DNA of 64,000 nucleotides from Cavenderia fasciculata (GCF_000203815.1 NW_004457695.1:3346054-3410053); one strand, 5' to 3'. Positions 11,465 through 24,398 are shown, counted from the stretch's first letter. Program-made: numbers and translations. The notes: generated by a model not told the origin, from the letters alone.

Positions 11465-14400
11465 ATGGTTCAGTGGTGCAATGCGACTGCAGATGACCCT
11501 CCCTCATCCATACCAGGAGCCAATGTGATCTTTGGACACATCCTTTTGTTGCTTGGTATATTATCGGTTGTCATCTTTTCGCTGAGCTTTGTTACACTAG
11601 CATCACGTATGCTTCGAAAGCACAATGTCAAATCATCAAAGATATCACTTAGAACACGTGCTGAAGTCTATCTCACTGCCTCTGGTATTATACAATGGAT
11701 TGTATGTACACATCAAATCAAACAATCGATCGTTTTATAAATAGGTAGTAGTTAGACTACAACATCAACTACACCTACAACCTTTTTGATTTTAATGGTT
11801 TAAACCATCAATCAATCAATCAATCGATTGATTGATTGATCCCATCTAGATCTCCCTTCTAACCCCATTTAAATCACTCCATAATATAATAGGAAGGAAT
11901 TCAAACATTACTAAGTATATTCTCAGTGATTATATTTATCTATGGTACTTATTTACCACTTGATAAAAGACCACCACTATTCTATGCATGGCTTGAATTG
12001 TCGTTGACCGTCTTTTTCACGTTACACTGGATATTGGATTACTTTATTTGCAAGGATCGTCTCAAATACCTCTTTTCCTTTTTCTCATTGGTCGATCTTG
12101 TCACTGTCCTCCCAATCTATATCGATATAGCCAATGGTGGTCTATTTAGTGAATTGTCCACCTTTCAATTTCTTCGTGTACTCAGAACTGTTAGAGTATT
12201 AAGAGCAAATAGAGTTTTACATTATTTTGAAGGTAAGTGTGTCATAAGACTATAATATACTATACTATACTATATTCCAGTTCCAGTTTTACTCATTTCT
12301 ATTTTATTTTCCTTTTCATTTTTTAGATATTACACAATATTTATTTAGAGTTGTGATTGCAATCTTTACATTTATTCTAATTGTAGCAGCATTTTATATG
12401 AATATTGATTGTAATCCAGTTACTCAGAAACCACTAGAGTTCCACTCGACCATTTATTTCTTGGTTGTCACTCTTACAACCGATGGGTATGGTGATATTC
12501 ATCCAACCAATGCAGTTGGTATGATGACCATTACCTTTGCCATTTGTATTGGTGCCGTTTTAATTCCCTATCAAGTTTCAAAATTATTAGAGAAATTTAG
12601 TTCTTATTCTCGTATGTTGGAAAAAAAAACAAACAAACAAACAAACAAATAATATTAATGATTCTAATTAATTATTTTTGGTTTATTTTTTAATTTTCTT
12701 TAGCATATAAAAGAGATTTATCAAAAGAGAATTTACATGGACATATATTATTATGTGGAGAGATTAATTTTACATCATTACTTGAATTCTTGACAGAGTT
12801 TTATTTAGAGAAATATGGTCAACTTAAAAAGACAATAGTTATCCTAAATTCAAAACCACCTTCTGATCAATTGAAAATCTTACTCTTACATCCATTTTAT
12901 AAAAATAGATTATATTATTTAGAAGGTCAACCAATGGTATGTAATGTCTATAGATAGATAAAAACAACTAATAACCCATACTTAATATCAACTTTTTTTT
13001 TAATTAATTTATGTTTAGTTGGAAAGTGATTTAAAAAGAGCAAGATTTGGATATTCATCATCTTGTTTTGTTTTCAGACCAATGTTTTGGCAAGAAGGTG
13101 ATTCAAATGCCATTTTAACAGCACTTGCAATGAAAAATCTAAAGACTTTTGGTCCAAGAATATTTACTCAATTGGTTCAACATGAAAGCAAAGTATGTAG
13201 AAGAGGAAATGAATGATAAATTTTGAATATTTAATTGATTTATTTATTAATATTTAATTTTTTTACTTTTAGTATAAAATATCATCAAATGTTAAAAATG
13301 TAATGTGTATTGAAGATTTTAGAAATGGTATTTTGGTACAATCAACATTGTGTCCTGGATTTGGTACATTGGTTTGTAATTTATTTACAAGTCGTCAACC
13401 TGAAACAACGACCGAAGATGAAAAATGGGTCGATGAATATGTTAATGGTAGTGTCAATTCAATCTACAAGATACCAGTGCCACAGGCATTGGTTGGTGAA
13501 ACGTTGGGATATGTCACTACCACCATGTATAGTGGTGCCAAGGCACTTGTGCTTGGTATCATTTTCGATGAACGTGAAACTACTATAGCTGGTGGTGTTG
13601 GTCTAGCTGCCAGTGTCAGTGGATTGAACCGATCGACAAATAGTACACCTGTTGGTGGCATACCAGGTTCACCAGGTCCAAAAATGAAAACAAGTGGGAC
13701 TGGTTTGCCAACTGGTGGTGCCAAAACAGGTAAATCCTCACGGTTGGTACTTCATCCACCCTTTTCAACTGTGCTCACTGCGTCGATGCAGTTGATCATT
13801 ATAGCACACAGTCCAACTGCACCGGTATTCAAACCAAATGTGCCATCGATTATTCGTCGTCTCGACGATAGTAGCGACGAAGCACAAAACTCGTTCCTAA
13901 CCAACCTATATAACCGGTTATTTGCACCAGAAGAGGTGCGTCGCGGGTTCCAAGAACTCAACGAAACATCTGACAATCTCTTTTCCGACTCTGTTCACAC
14001 CTTTTTCACATCGACCTATACATCTAGTCCCATTGAAATGGATACATTTAATAGTAGTACTGGAGTGGCTTCTACATCTTCTCCATCTCCTCCAACATCC
14101 CAACATCCAACTGATCCTAATAACAACAATAACAGTATCTTTATAAATGATCCAAATAATAATAATACGAATACGAATACGAATACGACGAATGAAATGA
14201 TACCAAATATTAATGTACACCATGTACAAATCAAGGAATATGAAAAACCAAATCCATTGTTGGAGCTTTGCAAAACCGAGTTTAACAATGATTGGGAAGA
14301 GTTTTTGTGTACGGTTGTGGAAAGTGTCGACGCTAAAAAGACACATTTACAATCGATTGTGGACGAGTTGGAACCTATTGTCAGATCGATCGAGAAACAT

Positions 14401-15687
14401 ACCAAACTTGACAATGACGACCTCTACGAAGAGGAGGAAGAAAATAACAACTGGCGCGAACATATTATTATTTGTGGATCGATTAATAGAATTGACTTGT
14501 TTTTGCGTGGCCTGCGTCAAAAACATATTGCCGATCATATCAACCACTTTTACTTTATCAAGAATCATCAGCCAGATAATCGGTCTTCGCCACCTGCCAT
14601 TGTCATTTTGCATCCAGAAGAGCCTGATATGAGCGAGTGGGATGATATGGATGACATTTTCTTTGTCAAGGGGTCACCCTTGGAACGCAAGGATCTCGAG
14701 TCGGTCAACATCCATCTGGCCAGCAAAATCATCATCTTGTCGGATCCCTACACTGTCCACCACAACTCTAGTCTCACCGAACAGACTTCAGTCCAACTCG
14801 ACAGCGACACGATCATGGCCTACCTCGAAATCAACGAAATGCTAACAAACAAACGAAACAGCTCGTCCTTTTTGACGGTCGAGTTGGTACACGAGCCCAA
14901 CATCCGGTTCATCTCGAGAAACACCAAGTCCATTGGCCCAACCAGCAAAAGTCGTCTCAAGCGTGAGAATGAAGAGATTGAAAAGCCAAAATACTATATT
15001 ACAAGTGAGTTTGCATCGGGCAAGGTACTTACTCTCACCACACTCGACTCGCTGCTCTGTCAATCCAACCACCAAGAGTATCTCTTGGACGTGGCTCACG
15101 AGCTAGTCCTCGGTGTCAACGGTATCAAAAGGTACCATCAAAAGTTCTCAAATCTCATGGACTCTGATTCGGACAGCAGCGGTGAAGAGTATTATGGTGG
15201 TGCAACCACCGATGAAGAGGAAGAGGGTAGTCACCGTCTCTTGCACAAGACTAAAATGTACCGTAATCTATCTAGAGGTTCGATTGGCAACAATCTAGCA
15301 TCACTCGGTGCCAGCACATCTGGTTTGATTGGAGGTAGTCCATCGGGACACGAACATAGTTCATGTCTTTTAAATCAAATCAAGGTGCCAGAATTGTTCC
15401 ATGGAAGAACCTATGGTGAATTGTTTGAAGGTTTGATTCACAAAAATATCCTTTCTCTTGGATTGTACAGATGCAAGGAAATCACAGGTGCCCCCAATCC
15501 ATACGTTTTTACCTGTCCTCCAGTATCTACCATTCTTCACGAAAACGATCTCGTCTACATTCTCTATCATCACAATCAGCTCGGTGTTTCAACCTCTGGA
15601 TCCACCTCTGGTGAAGTATCTAGAACTCATAGTTTTACCAATCTTTCCAGTCCAAGTGTTTTACATAAATTTAAACAAAGAATGTAG
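11465..15687 (+). CDS. BK-type (Slo) potassium channel alpha subunit with RCK domains
   Basis: Predicted large-conductance K+ channel gated by ligand and voltage. Six exons (11465-11701, 11893-12232, 12327-12611, 12704-12936, 13019-13192, 13273-15687) sum to 3684 nt, 1227 residues. An extra N-terminal helix (S0-like, FGHILLLLGILSVVIFSL) precedes S1-S6. S4 is RVLRTVRVLRANRVL with five Arg at every third place. The pore reads TLTTDGYGDIHP at about residues 240-250, with Asp where most channels have Val. The first RCK begins HGHILLCGEINFTSLLEF. The BK-specific segment CIEDFRNGILVQSTLCPGF follows, and a second RCK begins HIIICGSINRIDLFLRGL. Between and after them are Ser/Asn-rich linkers. An acidic stretch (DSDSDSSGEE) is present but cannot be equated with the calcium bowl. 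Confidence 0.93.
11811..11840. repeat. 30-bp perfect palindrome inside channel intron 1
   Basis: ATCA units run into their own reverse complement around a central CG (ATCAATCGATTGAT core), giving 15+15 perfectly paired bases. It lies in the 191-bp first intron of the potassium channel gene. Confidence 0.75.
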
Positions 15688-15989
15688 TAGAAAAATGAAG
15701 AGAAACCAACGTTCGTCCATCCAAAATAATAATAAACAAAAAAAAAATGGATAATAAATAATTATCATCATTTTAAACTCTATAAAAGATAAAGATATTT
15801 GATGGTTTGTTTGTTTGGATTGGATCGAGTAGTAGAATTGGTGTTTATATATATATATCATTATTAAATAATACATTTTATATAACCCACCAAACTACTC
15901 TTAATGTTTATTATTATTGATTATAATAAATATAAATATAAATATATATGAACCTGTTAGATAGACAAATAACACTTTATAGATCGTTC
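15688..15989. other. Convergent 3' intergenic region
   Basis: AT-rich sequence between the 3' ends of the channel gene and the next minus-strand gene. AATAAA-type signals occur near 15729 and 15755. Nothing else seen. Confidence 0.55.
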
Positions 15990-17247
15990 TTATTCTTCCA
16001 TTTCTTGTTGTTGTTGTTGTTGTTGTTGTGGTGGTTGAGTTGGCTTCCAAGAGAATGCAGATGATGAAAAGTTGATTGAAGAAGGAGCAAAAAAAGAGGT
16101 TGATGATCTATTAACCATGATTAATTCATCTTCATCTTCACTTTCCATATCATCTTGATTCCTACTACTACTGTTATTGAATTGTTTGCATTTAGTTGAT
16201 TGCAAATTACGATTACTACTATCCAATGACGAGGTGATTTGTCGTGGAGGTGGTTTGAAATGTTGTGTAAATCTAATTTCATTACCATCATCCTCTTCTT
16301 CACTCGTATCATAGTCTTGAACTCCTCCTCTTTGGTTTTGATAACGACTGGCTCCACCATAATAATTCCTTGATAATTCATCCTCGTAATCATCATCATC
16401 ATCGTCATAGTCATCATCCTCTTCTAGATCACTGCGTTTGTTAAATAAATATGCCATTGGATTATTCGATCGGATGTTGAGTATTGACTCGGTAGGTGAA
16501 AGTTGGTAGGATTGTCTTGTAGTTGTGTGGTTAAAAGAAGACGACTGTATAGGAGGCATTGAAATATTTTCTTGGTCATATTGGTCATATGTCCTTTCTC
16601 CTCTATGACTGTATTCTTGTTGGCCGTCGTCTTGATCATCATCATCATCATAAAATTCTATCAACTCTGGTTCATCTTCATCAAATATTTTTAATTGTTG
16701 AAATGTTAATTCAAATTGGAACTTGTTATTTCCACTACTATTCTGATGATGATGATGATGATGATGAACATTATTGTTTGTTGTATAGTTATTATTATTA
16801 TTATTACTATTAATATTATTATTATTATTAATAATATTATTATTATTGCCATTTAATAATGAAGATATGGGAGGTGGATGGGATGGAGGTGAATATAAAC
16901 ATTGATTATTATGTGAAGAAGTAAATAGAGAAGCAAATGATGGCGTTAGGGAAGTAGGAGTAGGTGGGGGTGATGATAATGTCGGAGAGTTTGGAATCAT
17001 TATATTCTTGTTGAAATAAATAGGTGATTTGGGAATAGATGTTGAAGATGATGATGATGGAGAAGTTCTTGGTGAATTGGTCCTTACATCCTAACAAAAT
17101 AAAAAAAAAATAAGTTAGTAAGCAATTCTGCTTCATGTTGTTTATCGTGCCAACTTACATGTTTAAATAATTTAACATTATGATCAATTTGATCAATGTT
17201 GTTGTTATTGTTTACAATATTTAAAGGTGGTGTATGTCTGTAATGAC

Positions 17248-17300
<53 letters not shown>

Positions 17301-17410
17301 GTACTGTTGTATGGATTAGGTGAATTATTTACATGAGATGTTGTCGTTGATAAAGAAGGTATAGTAACACTTAGATGAACTTGATTATTATTACTACTAC
17401 TACTATTGGT

Positions 17411-17470
<60 letters not shown>

Positions 17471-18077
17471 ACCAATAGATATTATTATTATTGCTATTGT
17501 TATTATTATTATTATTATTATTAGATGTTGAATCAAAGGTGAATTCACCATCTATAAAATCTCTTGATCTCTTTTTAAAACTATGATTACCATGCGCTTG
17601 ATTAAATGAAATCAGCTGAGGAGATGAATAAATGCCATAGGATTGTTGTTGTTGTTGTTGTAGCTGTAATTGTTGACTATGAGACAAGGAAGAAGATCCT
17701 AATGATGGGGACGGACATTGCTGTGGTGGTGGTGGATAATAGTAGTGATCACTATTACCATAGGATGCTCTGCCACCACCGCCACCACCTTGTAGTTGAG
17801 GAGATGTCGGTGGTAAAGAGTCTGCTATGTATCTACTAGTTGTTGGTGATCTTATAAACTGGTTGTGGCCGCTACCGCTCGCGGCGGTATCATTACTATT
17901 ATTATTATTATTGTTGTTGTTATTGCAGCTGCTACTATTGCTGTAGAGGTGGTTGTTGTTGTTGGCGGTGCTTACTTTGTGTGCTGCAATACTTTCATCT
18001 ACGTTCCCTTGTTTGTGATGATAACTCATTTCACAATACAGATGATGAACGTTGTGTGAAGAGATATTCTTTATCAT
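15990..18077 (-). CDS. Low-complexity Asn/Gln/acidic protein, unknown, with one frame break
   Basis: Unrecognised protein of about 670 residues. The 5' part is 17159-18077 and the 3' exon is 15990-17090, joined by a clear GTAAGT...TTAG intron of 68 bp after LFKH. The N-terminal half has poly-Asn, poly-Gln, a Gly run and Pro-rich YYYPPPPQQ. The C-terminal half has FQFELTFQQLKIFDEDEPEL, several Asp/Glu runs and a poly-Gln tail. Within the 5' part the frame changes between an AAT-repeat and an AAC-repeat near 17470-17500, both encoding Asn; the summed length is one more than a multiple of three. The serine-proline phosphosite-like stretches suggest a regulatory or nuclear protein, but no domain can be named. 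The start could also be the internal Met at MSYHHKQ. Confidence 0.6.
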
Positions 18078-19639
18078 CGACGACCAAGGGTGTTAGGTAG
18101 TATTCAATGTACCGAGTGTCAAGAGAACGAACCAACCAACAACAACACCCAACCAACAACAAATGAATGAGAATGGTAGTTGTGTGATATTGTGAGTGAT
18201 CGAGCAAAGGAGGATTGTTCAAGTTGAATTGATTGTAATACAAATGATAAGAATGGTTTCAAAAGAAGGTCTTTCTTCTTCCTATACCAAGATTATGTTA
18301 TGTATGAAGATGATGATAATAATAATAATGTATAATAAACCTGATTGTGTGTTGTTCTTTTTAACCAATACCTATATGATACAATCAATAAATAAGAGCT
18401 CAGCTGAGAGCAAGTGTAAACTTTAAAGTGATGTTAACCAATGAATGAAAAAGTTGTTGCTGTTTGGTAATGTTGTTGTTGTTTGGTATTGTTGTTGTTT
18501 GATTGAATGAAATATCAGTGTCTCAATTATATAATTGTTGATGAATGTTGGGTTGTTATTATTATTATGAATATTGTTTCTTGTCTAATGGTGAGAGACT
18601 TATGACTGACTGAAATGGCTCTTCTTCTGTAAAGACTGTCACTCCATCTACTTTCTCAAAGTAAATTAAATGATATTATTATTATTGTGGTTGTTATGAT
18701 TATTATTGTTGTTGTCTTATTATTATTATTATTATCTTTCCTGTCACACTTTTTAACACAAAAATAGTTTGGGTGGGGGTATTCATTTTTTAAAGTGCTC
18801 TTTTTTTGCAATTATTATTATTTATTTATTTATTTATTGGTAAATAGATAATTATCTTTCTTCTCCTTCTTTGATGAACCTCTCCCTCTCTCTGTATTAA
18901 TCATAATAATAATAAACAACAGATTCTTCTTCTTTTTATTTTTTTTTTAAAATTAGGTTCAACCATCCAATATCGATGATTAAAAATAAGGGACACTTAC
19001 CTTAACTACCAAATACTAGTTGTAGCTTTATACATACGCGATGACCAAGCCAATATTGGCGATAATTAAAGTAGAGCCTCCATTTATAGTTAAATAACCA
19101 GAATGATAGTTATAATAATCTTGATCATTAAAGTTATTCAACTATAAATGGAAGGTTACCAATATATTAATGCGTCAGTGTCCACCTCTAATCAATGCAT
19201 AAAATCTTTGTTCGTTTGTTGTGTTGGACTTGGTTCCCAAAAGGAATGATTGCATTCTGGTAGCTATTGCTAGATTGTAAAACAGTTGATCATTGTTTTC
19301 TTTTTGACCATTCTGTCCTTTATAAAATAGATATCTTTGTTTCTCATGGTCATTAATATTTTAAATTTACCTCTATTCTTGTTGAACAAAGATTTTTATT
19401 GTATGCTCGGTTGGTTGTTGTTTGTTGTCGTTAATCATGATTATCCCATTTAGTTTGTTAATTGGACTTTGTGATTAAACACACTTCTTTCTGTGTCTTA
19501 TGGTGAACTGTGCAAATAAGGATAGATTTATATCTATATATATAAACAAAATACACAAGAAGAAAAGAGGTTGCTGGTGTACGCTCACACCTAGTTTAAA
19601 AAAAATAATTTTGGTGGATAGTTTTTGTGATGAAGTTCA
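18078..19639. other. Long divergent intergenic region
   Basis: 1.56 kb between the starts of the low-complexity gene and the FNIP gene. It holds ATT repeats near 18555-18570 and 18717-18735, and a TTTA run near 18820-18838. A 74-bp inverted-repeat element lies at 19079-19152, and the palindrome GCCAATATTGGC at 19049-19060 is just upstream of it. No open frame here looks coding. Confidence 0.55.
19079..19152. repeat. 74-bp element with 20-bp terminal inverted repeats
   Basis: The arm TCCATTTATAGTTAAATAAC (19079-19098) pairs with 19133-19152 at 19 of 20 positions, around a 34-bp AT-rich centre. It could be a miniature inverted-repeat transposon, a hairpin RNA or a regulatory cruciform. No target-site duplication is obvious. 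Confidence 0.55.
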
Positions 19640-21600
19640 ATGAGAGCATTTCTTGTAAAAATGTTGGTTCTATTACCAAATACAATACTACAAATAATAT
19701 TTTATTATGTTGGACAAGATCTTGGCGAAAGTAGTAGTAGTAGGGTATCGGTGAAAGATGCTAAAAAGAAAGAATATATCCTATTCTACCGTAGACGCGA
19801 AAAGCTGGTCAAAGAGGTGATCTACACAACTCCAGCACTCAATCAACTGTGGTTGTATGATACGTGCAAGAGGTTTAGATCGCTTAGAACATCACTGCAT
19901 CTAGGAGGGATTGAGTTTAGTCAAGTGACAGGCATACGTTGGTCGTTGTTGGACCGATATGATCGTGTCCAAGTAACCTATTATCACCTGTCTACATTGC
20001 TTGCAGCATTGAAAAGACTGAATGATGTGCACGGACAAAACCACCCAATCTACTTGCACACTATAGAAATACTCAACATTCATAATCCCAAATTTAAAGT
20101 ACCGTCTCTGCCAAGCACCAGTATCACATCATTGACACTTGGTGGATGCCCGTTCACAGTGTTCCCATCACTTGACCATCTCGTGCACCTAAAGACGCTT
20201 GATATAAGATGTATCAAGTTGGAGTATCTTGGTCCCCTTCCACCAAATCTCGAGGTGTTTAGTTGTTGTGTAAAGTCATTTGCAATGGCCAATAACCCAG
20301 CTGAATATGCCGTCCTCCCAAGTGGTCTTGTCAAACTACAACTAAACGATTACAACGATGATATTGATCGTTTGCAACTAGACAAGTTGCAATCTCTAAA
20401 ATACCTTGTCTTGCGTGGCGATCAAACATGTCTGCGATCAGACTGCCTAGGTTCGATAAAGGTTGTAGAGACATTGGTTTTGGGAGGTGAGATTACAACA
20501 CTTGACACGTGCACCAAGCTACCCAATACACTGACACGGTTGGTTACTCAAAGTCCAGAGTTTAAAATGGACCTGTTGATACCGACCTTGCCAAAGATCT
20601 AAATGAATTGGTTCTCTTTACCGATTCATTGACCCCAACACTCGGAGGTCCACATCCCCTTCCAATCAACATTACGCAAATGTTTCTTTTCACTAGTGGT
20701 GTTGTCAATGCGTCTGTACTGCCTCGTAATCTAAAGAAACTCAATATCGATAGTGTCATCATGAATACTCCACTCTATATGGACGGTGTTTTACCAAACT
20801 CGATTGTTTCAATCAATCTCGGCAAATGTTGTTCACAAATACAATTTGGAAAGGATGGTACCGGTGTCAAGTTACCATCTTCACTATTGACACTAGATCT
20901 TGGAGCAGAATTCAATTGTCCAATCCCTCCACACACCTTACCAAAAGGATTAAAGAAATTGTATATGCAAGAATACAATTATCCACTTGACATGGACACA
21001 CTTCCAGACTCTATTCAACATCTTCAATTCGGTAGAGGATACACACACAAAATTAGACATTGTCATTTACCACAATCTCTCACCTACTTGGAACTACCAG
21101 CTTCATTTGATCAACCATTAGAAGAAGGGTTATTCCCAGAAGGGCTAAAGACTCTTTATCTAGGGTATAAATTTAATCATCCAATCCATCCATCTCACTT
21201 TCCAACATCACTCAAAAAACTAGTCCTCTCCTTTATGTTTAATCAACCAATTCACAATAATGATAGTAAAGAATCATTGTTACCACCTGTAGAAATATTA
21301 GAGTTTGGAACAAATTTTGATCAACCTTTTGGTAGTTGCAAAGTAGATTCAAATGACAACAAAAACAACAAGGTTGTCATATCCTTTTTACCAAGGTCAA
21401 TAAGATGGTTGTCAATTGGTAAATACAATCAACCAATTGAAAAGGGATATATTACAGATAATATAACAATTCTTCATGTCGATGACCCTTTTGCAAGATT
21501 TACCAATTCAATCTATTATCCATCCATTAAATATTGGTTACCAAATTCAACAATATTATATTTTAATAATAAAGTTCGACATGTACAAGTAATAAAGTAA
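19640..21600 (+). CDS. F-box/FNIP-repeat protein with a frame break
   Basis: Dictyostelid FNIP-repeat (IP22) protein, an LRR-related solenoid family that is greatly expanded in these amoebae. The N-terminus LPNTILQIIFYYV is F-box-like. The first frame, 19640-20602, ends LLIPTLPKI; the second carries the FNIP array from about 20600 to 21600. Repeats such as LGAEFNCPIPPHTLPKGLKKL, LPASFDQPLEEGLFPEGL, LGYKFNHPIHPSHFPTSL and LSFMFNQPI have a period near 22 residues. Total length 1961 nt is one short of a multiple of three. One extra A at AAA 20593-20595 would read LPKDLNELVLF and fuse both frames. Likely role is protein binding, perhaps as a ubiquitin-ligase substrate receptor; that is inference from the F-box-like start. 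Confidence 0.72.
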
Positions 21601-21676
21601 AGTAAAGTAAAGTAAAGTAAAGTAAAGTAAAGTAAAGTAAAGTAAAGTAAAGTAAAGTAAAGTAAAGTAAAGTAAA
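21594..21676. repeat. AAAGT pentanucleotide microsatellite overlapping a stop codon
   Basis: About 16 uninterrupted copies of AAAGT. The array begins inside the last sense codons of the FNIP gene, whose TAA stop (21598-21600) is part of the repeat. Confidence 0.9.
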
Positions 21677-21868
21677 TTGTAATTATTTAGAGGATGTTGT
21701 TATTTCATTATTGAATAGAATAACAAAAAAGGTGTTTAATAAATAAGATTTAATAAATAATGTTCAAAAGTTATAACACATGACATGTCGAATTGTCAAG
21801 TTAATATAATTATAACCTTGGATAGTGAATGTTAATCGGGGAGGTATAACCTTGGACTTTGCAAATCT

Positions 21869-22920
21869 TTAAATTTTAACATAGGTGGCTGCAAAATACA
21901 ACATGTAACAATTATCATTGGTTGCACTAAAAAAAAAGATAGATAGTCAGTATTAGAATAGAGTTGTAGTTGTCAATATTAGTTAATTTGATTATATAGC
22001 AAACATACTTGAGATAAATATGGCCTTCTTGACCCCAAGTTGAACCATATGAATTACGGATGATCCAATAGTCTTGTGGTTTGTTGTATCCAACTAGAAC
22101 AACACCATGATTAACTGAAGCTCTTTGTTGTCTACATGAATAAATACCACTTCTATACGATTGGAATCCAGCATCTGCAAATAGTGGGACAATTAATGGA
22201 CCACTCTTTAAGGCTTCGATAAAGTGTTCCTTGGAAGCTGATGTAGTGTCGTATTGACCAGTCCATCTGAATCTTGGTTCTGTAGTATTAGTACAGTTGG
22301 CCTGTTGCACAGCGGTATATGGAATATCATTTTCATAGGCAATACCAACTGGTTGCATCAATTGTAAAGCTGACATTGGCCATCCACCATTACACCCATT
22401 ATTATAACAATTCAAAACATTTTGTTCTGATAAATCAATATCATTACCTGTTTTTATCTTGTAATATCTAAAATCGAAATGATAAATGAATAAATTAAAA
22501 TTTTTAATCCAATGATTAAAAAGGGAATATGTATGTATGTATGTAGATATTTACATTTCAAGGTTTGATAATGCACTAAAGATATAACATGAACCACAGT
22601 TACGTTGGTTTTTAATACGGGTAGACATATTTCTCCAATCTGTTGATTGGCCCGACGGGTCTACTACAGGGGCACTAGTTGGCTTGGGTGGTGTCGTGGG
22701 AGCAGGAGTAGTCGTTGGAGTTGGCGTGTTGGTTGGAGTAGGAGTGGTAGTTGGAAGAGGGACACCTTCTGGATTATAAGGGAACAATCCTGGGAACCCA
22801 CCTCTTGGGAAATAGTTACATGTAATATAGTGAGTATTTCCACATAATTTATGTACGCAAGCAAATGAAGTTGTAAGATTCCAAATTCCCTATAAAATAG
22901 ATAATAATAGAATAGAAATA

Positions 22921-22959
<39 letters not shown>

Positions 22960-23378
22960 ATACTTTTGTTTTTTTTTTAGATTTATAGAAACATACAAAA
23001 TTATGAACACTAATTTGACCCTTGGCACAAGTCTTTGTTGACCAGTTATAGTAAACACTGGTTTCACCAACTTGATTCAACATTGTGGTAATGTTTAAAT
23101 TGGGGGCCATTTGAATACGGTATTCACCAACGACACCTAATTTTGATTTGGGTGAAAAGGACATGTCACACTTGTCCACATGGGCTTGGAGTTCTTCGGC
23201 CATGGTCACATTCCAAACTAGAGGATTGATAGCTCCATTTGGAGTGGGGGTTGGGGTTTGTTCTCCAAGACTTATGTTGATTGATGATGGCTGTTTGTTC
23301 ATCTGGTGTCAACTCTGAAGATACCGGTAGTATCACCACTGCACAAATTACTAGTAAAATAATAGTGAGGATATTCAT
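21869..23378 (-). CDS. Secreted CAP/SCP domain fused to papain-like cysteine protease, copy 1
   Basis: Four exons: 22997-23378, 22555-22889, 22009-22467 and 21869-21926. Order: signal peptide (LTIILLVICAVVILPVSS), CAP/SCP-like domain (AIINQHKSWRTNP, PLVWNVTMAEELQAHVDKC, then FACVHKLCGNTHYITCNYFPRG), Pro/Thr linker, and a C1A protease domain. Catalytic Cys lies in NCGSCYIFSAL, His in SVNHGVVLVGY and Asn in WIIRNSYGSTWG; the usual CW after the nucleophile is CY. There is no ERFNIN propeptide. Exon lengths total 1234 nt, one too many. The surplus base falls in the C5 run read from GGGGG at 23246-23250, where the signal-peptide frame and the CAP frame meet. Without it, 410 residues align with copy 2 throughout. 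It is either an assembly error or a young pseudogene. Confidence 0.82.
22921..22961. repeat. AAAT tetranucleotide repeat in intron
   Basis: About ten tandem AAAT units in the first intron of protease copy 1. Confidence 0.8.
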
Positions 23379-24398
23379 CCTATGTTAAAAAAAAAGAAAT
23401 AAATAAATAAATAAATAAAGAAGAGAGCAATAGAGATAAAAAGAGAATAAAATTTTAACTAGAGGTTGAATAAAAGGATAAAATAAAGAGTGATGCAACA
23501 GGATTCGTGTGATCGTCATCTGACAATCATTCATTCTCAAGCCCTGATCAAATCTAGACTTTCTCAAACGAGAATCATCGATTCATTCAAATAAACCTAT
23601 GGTGAAGGAATTCCTGTCGAGCTAGATTGTTTGGGTTGGTACTGCCCAAATACCACCTGATACTTTGAATTGAAAAGAATCTTTGTCACCTGATTTAGAA
23701 CGACGCCCCATTAGCAAGAACCCCCAAGACAAGGTCGACCTTTGCAAATTAATTGTTAATTAATTAACAACAACGGTTTGTCGAGATTCCATGGATGGGT
23801 GTTGGGATCAAAGAACAGATAGATATTTACCAAAGAATTTATGTAGATTTTTTTAAAATCGTTGTTGTTGGTCATAGAACATCTGCAAAGATAGAATAAT
23901 ATGATTAGTCACTCCTTTTCTCTATTATCTCTTACAACTTGTTACAATAGTATTACTTACGATCGTAATCGTATTGGTTGTGTCAGGACTATCAAATCTT
24001 TGCCTTTTGGTGAATGAGAATAAACAACTATCTTGTTCTGTTTATCCCTGAGAAGGAGATTGTTAGTTATCTATTCTATCCATTGAATTGATGTATTTGA
24101 ACGAATCAATAAATACAAATATACTTTTTTTAAAAATTTGAACACCCAGAGAGCATCCAACAATCAACAATAAAGAAAACATGTTAAATTATTTAGGAGG
24201 TATTATTTCTAGTTGTTGTCATCAACCAAGTATGGTTTTAAATGATTGATGACATTAATAATTTATTAGAATAGAAATACATGTTTGGGTTTGAAATAAA
24301 TAATAAATAAATAAATAAATAATAGGATAGGTTGGTGGGTTCTTAAATAATAAATAACTGTTGTTTTTTTGTCAAATAGATTATGATTGATCTAATAT
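23379..24398. other. Intergenic between the two CAP-protease genes
   Basis: Upstream region of protease copy 1 and downstream of copy 2. It contains a block shared with the copy 2 upstream region (23653-23684). A possible short open frame at 24181-24229 starts MLNYLGGIISSCC and ends at a GTATGG that could be a donor, but it cannot be extended convincingly. Confidence 0.5.
23653..23684 (-). promoter_or_regulatory. Upstream block shared with protease copy 2
   Basis: On the plus strand, CCACCT, a few bases, TAC, then TTGAATTGAAAAGAATCTT (23665-23683). Nearly the same block is at 26194-26223. Both lie about 300-340 bp upstream of a CAP-protease start codon, in the same orientation. Surrounding sequence is not alike, so this is a candidate conserved promoter element. 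Confidence 0.4.

Noticed and set aside
18196-18426. 76-codon plus-strand frame upstream of the low-complexity gene
   Set aside because: No coding signature; lies in probable promoter DNA.
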